A stretch of DNA of 64,000 nucleotides from Aequorivita xiaoshiensis (GTDB taxonomy: Bacteria > Bacteroidota > Bacteroidia > Flavobacteriales > Flavobacteriaceae). Below, in pieces: positions 63,001 through 64,000 of this stretch; positions within the stretch are counted from its first letter, which is position 1, and the number at the start of each line of letters is the position of its first letter. The notes beneath the pieces are model-generated. The model was not told the origin of the DNA. It ran no database searches and saw only the letters and a program-made list of their open reading frames with translations. The translations under genes were made by a program, and so were the position numbers. The stretch covers positions 124,001 to 188,000 of the forward strand of contig NZ_JAIRBB010000002.1 in the NCBI RefSeq assembly GCF_022008395.1, read 5' to 3'.

Positions 63001-64000
63001 GAATTCAACAATTTTAAATTTTCTAAGGGTGATGAGATGGTCGAACTATCAGATAAATTGCCAAATGTGCCTGAAAATCACGCTGCAATTACATTTAATA
63101 ACTTCAAATTAAGTGAGATTCTAAATTATTTAAACCCATCAGATGAAATTGCTAAAGGGAACTTAAACGGCAACTTGGTAACTATTAATCCTTTTGGGGA
63201 CATGGGGCTTCTGGCAGACCTTGCAGTGGATAATTTAAATTTTTTAAATGTTGATTTAGGAACGATGACTGTTGATGCCAAGTCGAAAGGTGAAAATAGT
63301 TACGATTTTAATCTAGCTTTAGAAGAAGGTGAAGTCGATTTAGATTTAACGGGAGATTATATAGCAAATCAAAAAGATGCACAGATAGATTTAGATTTAG
63401 TTATAAATGAGTTTAAAATGAAAGCGCTCGAAGGGTTCTCCTTAGGTGAAATTAAAAATGGTAAAGGAGCGTTTTCAGGAAGGTTCAATGTAACCGGGAG
63501 TATAGCGGAGCCCAATTACGAAGGGAAGTTAATTTTTAATAATGCAGATTTCACTATTGCAAAGTTAAATGCACCGTTTACACTTAAAAACGAAACTTTA
63601 TCTGTTAATAACGATGGGTTCTTTATGAACGGTTTTACTGTGCGTGATGAAAATCAGAATCAATTAGTTTTATCTGGGGAAGTTGGTACGAAAAACTTTA
63701 TTAATCCAACGTTTAATTTGAAGATTAACGCAAAAGATTTTCAAGTGTTAAACGCAACAAAGGATGATAATGACTTTTTATATGGAAAAGCATCATTTAA
63801 CGCCGATGCAACCCTAACTGGAGATATGCTAGTCCCAAATTTAGACGCTAATATAACTGTAAACGATGCAACTGATATTACCTATGTATTGCCTTCCTCA
63901 TCAGTGTCTATTGAAGAACGAGATGGAGTTGTAGTATTTGTAAATCGCGAAAATAGAGATGCTATATTAACACAAACTGCAGAAAAAACAGCAACTTTAA
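60067..64000 (+). CDS. tamB: Translocation/assembly module TamB-like protein, 5' part
   Basis: The frame is open to the end of the window, giving 1311 codons; the C-terminal DUF490 part lies outside. A basic N-terminus (KKKKEKNKKNRKYRVLR) and one membrane helix (about 17-38) are followed by long beta-rich AsmA/TamB-type repeats of the kind FNNFKLSEILNYL and IKLSVDFDEAARKLKANIQ. TamB anchors in the inner membrane, spans the periplasm and helps lipid transport or outer membrane protein insertion with TamA. The only start codon is TTG at 60067, 19 bases after a -7 box. tamA is not in the window. Confidence 0.9.
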   Translation, partial: MKKKKEKNKKNRKYRVLRIIGRVFLVLILLLILLLLFIRSPWGQDIIVQRAVKYVSNKTHTKVDIEKLFITFDGNIMLQGVYLEDKKGDTLIYSKSLEADVPFLPIIRGNGIGVEYLKWEGLRANVIRKDSIAGYNFQFLIDAFASSDTTVAKNDTASEPLNLILGNISIKDFNVVFNDSVSGINSQFKLGALSLQMKKTDLENMDFRASEASISNTHIKYIQSPVPPTPPSDSPLPYIALEELSLKNVFVDYQSYADRIAANLELSDLYLELEKADLSNNEIAIGEFSLNNSIIAINTETEVNDITQKTEEIKEEVKSDIQKSEWPEFKFAVNNFDLKGNNISYFVGKQKVKKGLFNSNAIALQDLNLKANDVFLKNKKAGLQLKSLTFQEGSGLNLIELALDLNITDTKLNLDNLGLVLNNNRLKGNVHLDYVSLADLIEVPNKTKVALNFPTFQVDLREVFKFQPELRKNQYLQTVSKKYISGNVQASGYLSAINIPDMTVNWGNSTRISATGLIENVLEPDNLEFDIPHFASNTERTDLIQFVSEKELGVSLPENISLNGSAKGNLKDVEAKANLTTTQGVATVDGHFTNDSKISFDADVDIKEYKLNELLQNDQLGTLNLNIKTSGSGTDLNSLDAKLEAVISSFQFNNYAIKDLAINGDIKDGKGNLVSAYKDENINLDFNTKVILDSIATSANAHLKIIGANLKSLGLMDRDVRTAFTLDADFDITKDGLDVISTIGDGVVVYDNKTYILGDVLATAHTRSDTTSVWVNNKIVQLSLESNTNPELFSKAIQRHVSSYFSRDIIMADTISNPIKLNVKGRIAEAPVLNEVFLVNVKKLDTIKLSVDFDEAARKLKANIQAPNIVYGSNQLDSLSLTMDTDKDKFVFDLGFKNIKGGPLDIPKTNITGNQQDNKMNLSFKSVYKDSTLINIQSQITGTSEQLRFHVIPEHLILDRSKWLTPKDNEVLIRKDNLEFNNFKFSKGDEMVELSDKLPNVPENHAAITFNNFKLSEILNYLNPSDEIAKGNLNGNLVTINPFGDMGLLADLAVDNLNFLNVDLGTMTVDAKSKGENSYDFNLALEEGEVDLDLTGDYIANQKDAQIDLDLVINEFKMKALEGFSLGEIKNGKGAFSGRFNVTGSIAEPNYEGKLIFNNADFTIAKLNAPFTLKNETLSVNNDGFFMNGFTVRDENQNQLVLSGEVGTKNFINPTFNLKINAKDFQVLNATKDDNDFLYGKASFNADATLTGDMLVPNLDANITVNDATDITYVLPSSSVSIEERDGVVVFVNRENRDAILTQTAEKTATL

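Noticed and set aside
1-64000. CRISPR arrays, insertion sequences, integrases, phage genes, tRNA or rRNA genes
   Set aside because: No direct repeat array with spacers, no transposase-like or integrase-like frame and no tRNA cloverleaf was seen on either strand.

Overview
The window comes from an AT-rich member of the Bacteroidota, most likely family Flavobacteriaceae. The evidence is a fused LpxC-FabZ, menaquinone biosynthesis genes, an OmpA-like lipoprotein, a roughly 288-residue primary sigma factor, a TamB-like protein, and promoters with the Bacteroidota -7 box TAnnTTTG instead of an E. coli -10 box. Gene density is high. I see no insertion sequence, CRISPR array, tRNA, rRNA or prophage; this is ordinary chromosomal core with a few accessory genes.

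Layout. 1-4569: lipid A genes (lpxD end, lpxC-fabZ, lpxA), efp, a second lpxD and an NTF2-like gene. 4679-9390: sucD, fabG, a von Willebrand-type membrane protein and a prohibitin. 9619-16249: small membrane, DUF2200 and VOC proteins, a sodium:solute symporter, corA, msrA and a RadD-like helicase. 16313-22477: panB, sdaA, an MFS transporter and dnaK behind a sigma-54-like site. 22747-30661: a candidate structured RNA, then hydrolase, thioesterase, menF, menD, cvfB, two secreted proteins and menB. 30743-34284: Crp/Fnr regulator, desaturase, a mini-gene and asnB. 34593-43902: fused 2-oxoacid dehydrogenase E1, an M1-like pseudopeptidase with a beta-barrel, a LOG-family protein and uvrA. 43987-52844: three MscS channels, DUF3817, a D-Ala-D-Ala dipeptidase, SDR, OmpA lipoprotein, a 42-residue membrane protein, an SLC13-type permease and rpoD. 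52967-64000: secreted and stress proteins, VTT protein, YoaK family, a CPC P-type ATPase with a Fur-family regulator, a Crp/Fnr regulator and the first 1311 codons of tamB.

The most striking signal lies upstream of asnB (asparagine synthetase). A promoter at 34511-34540 precedes a 16-codon leader peptide with seven consecutive Asn codons (complement 34433-34483), then an 11-bp GC-rich hairpin with a U-tract, then asnB. The RNA can be folded into mutually exclusive 1:2, 2:3 and 3:4 stems. This is the layout of classical leader-peptide attenuation, here apparently tuned to asparagine.

A second candidate is a structured RNA on the minus strand at about 22747-22885: a -7 box, a long hairpin whose G-U pairs favour the minus strand, a perfect 9-bp hairpin and an intrinsic terminator. 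A third observation concerns starts. In several genes (helicase, menB, uvrA, VTT protein, DUF3817) the longest reading frame begins in or at the -7 promoter box, so the real start lies downstream. In others (cvfB, uvrA, 28240, 47171) the ATG sits only 4-6 bases after the box, suggesting leaderless or nearly leaderless mRNAs.

Coordinates of known protein families are firm. Regulatory calls were read by eye and not tested by alignment or folding software.
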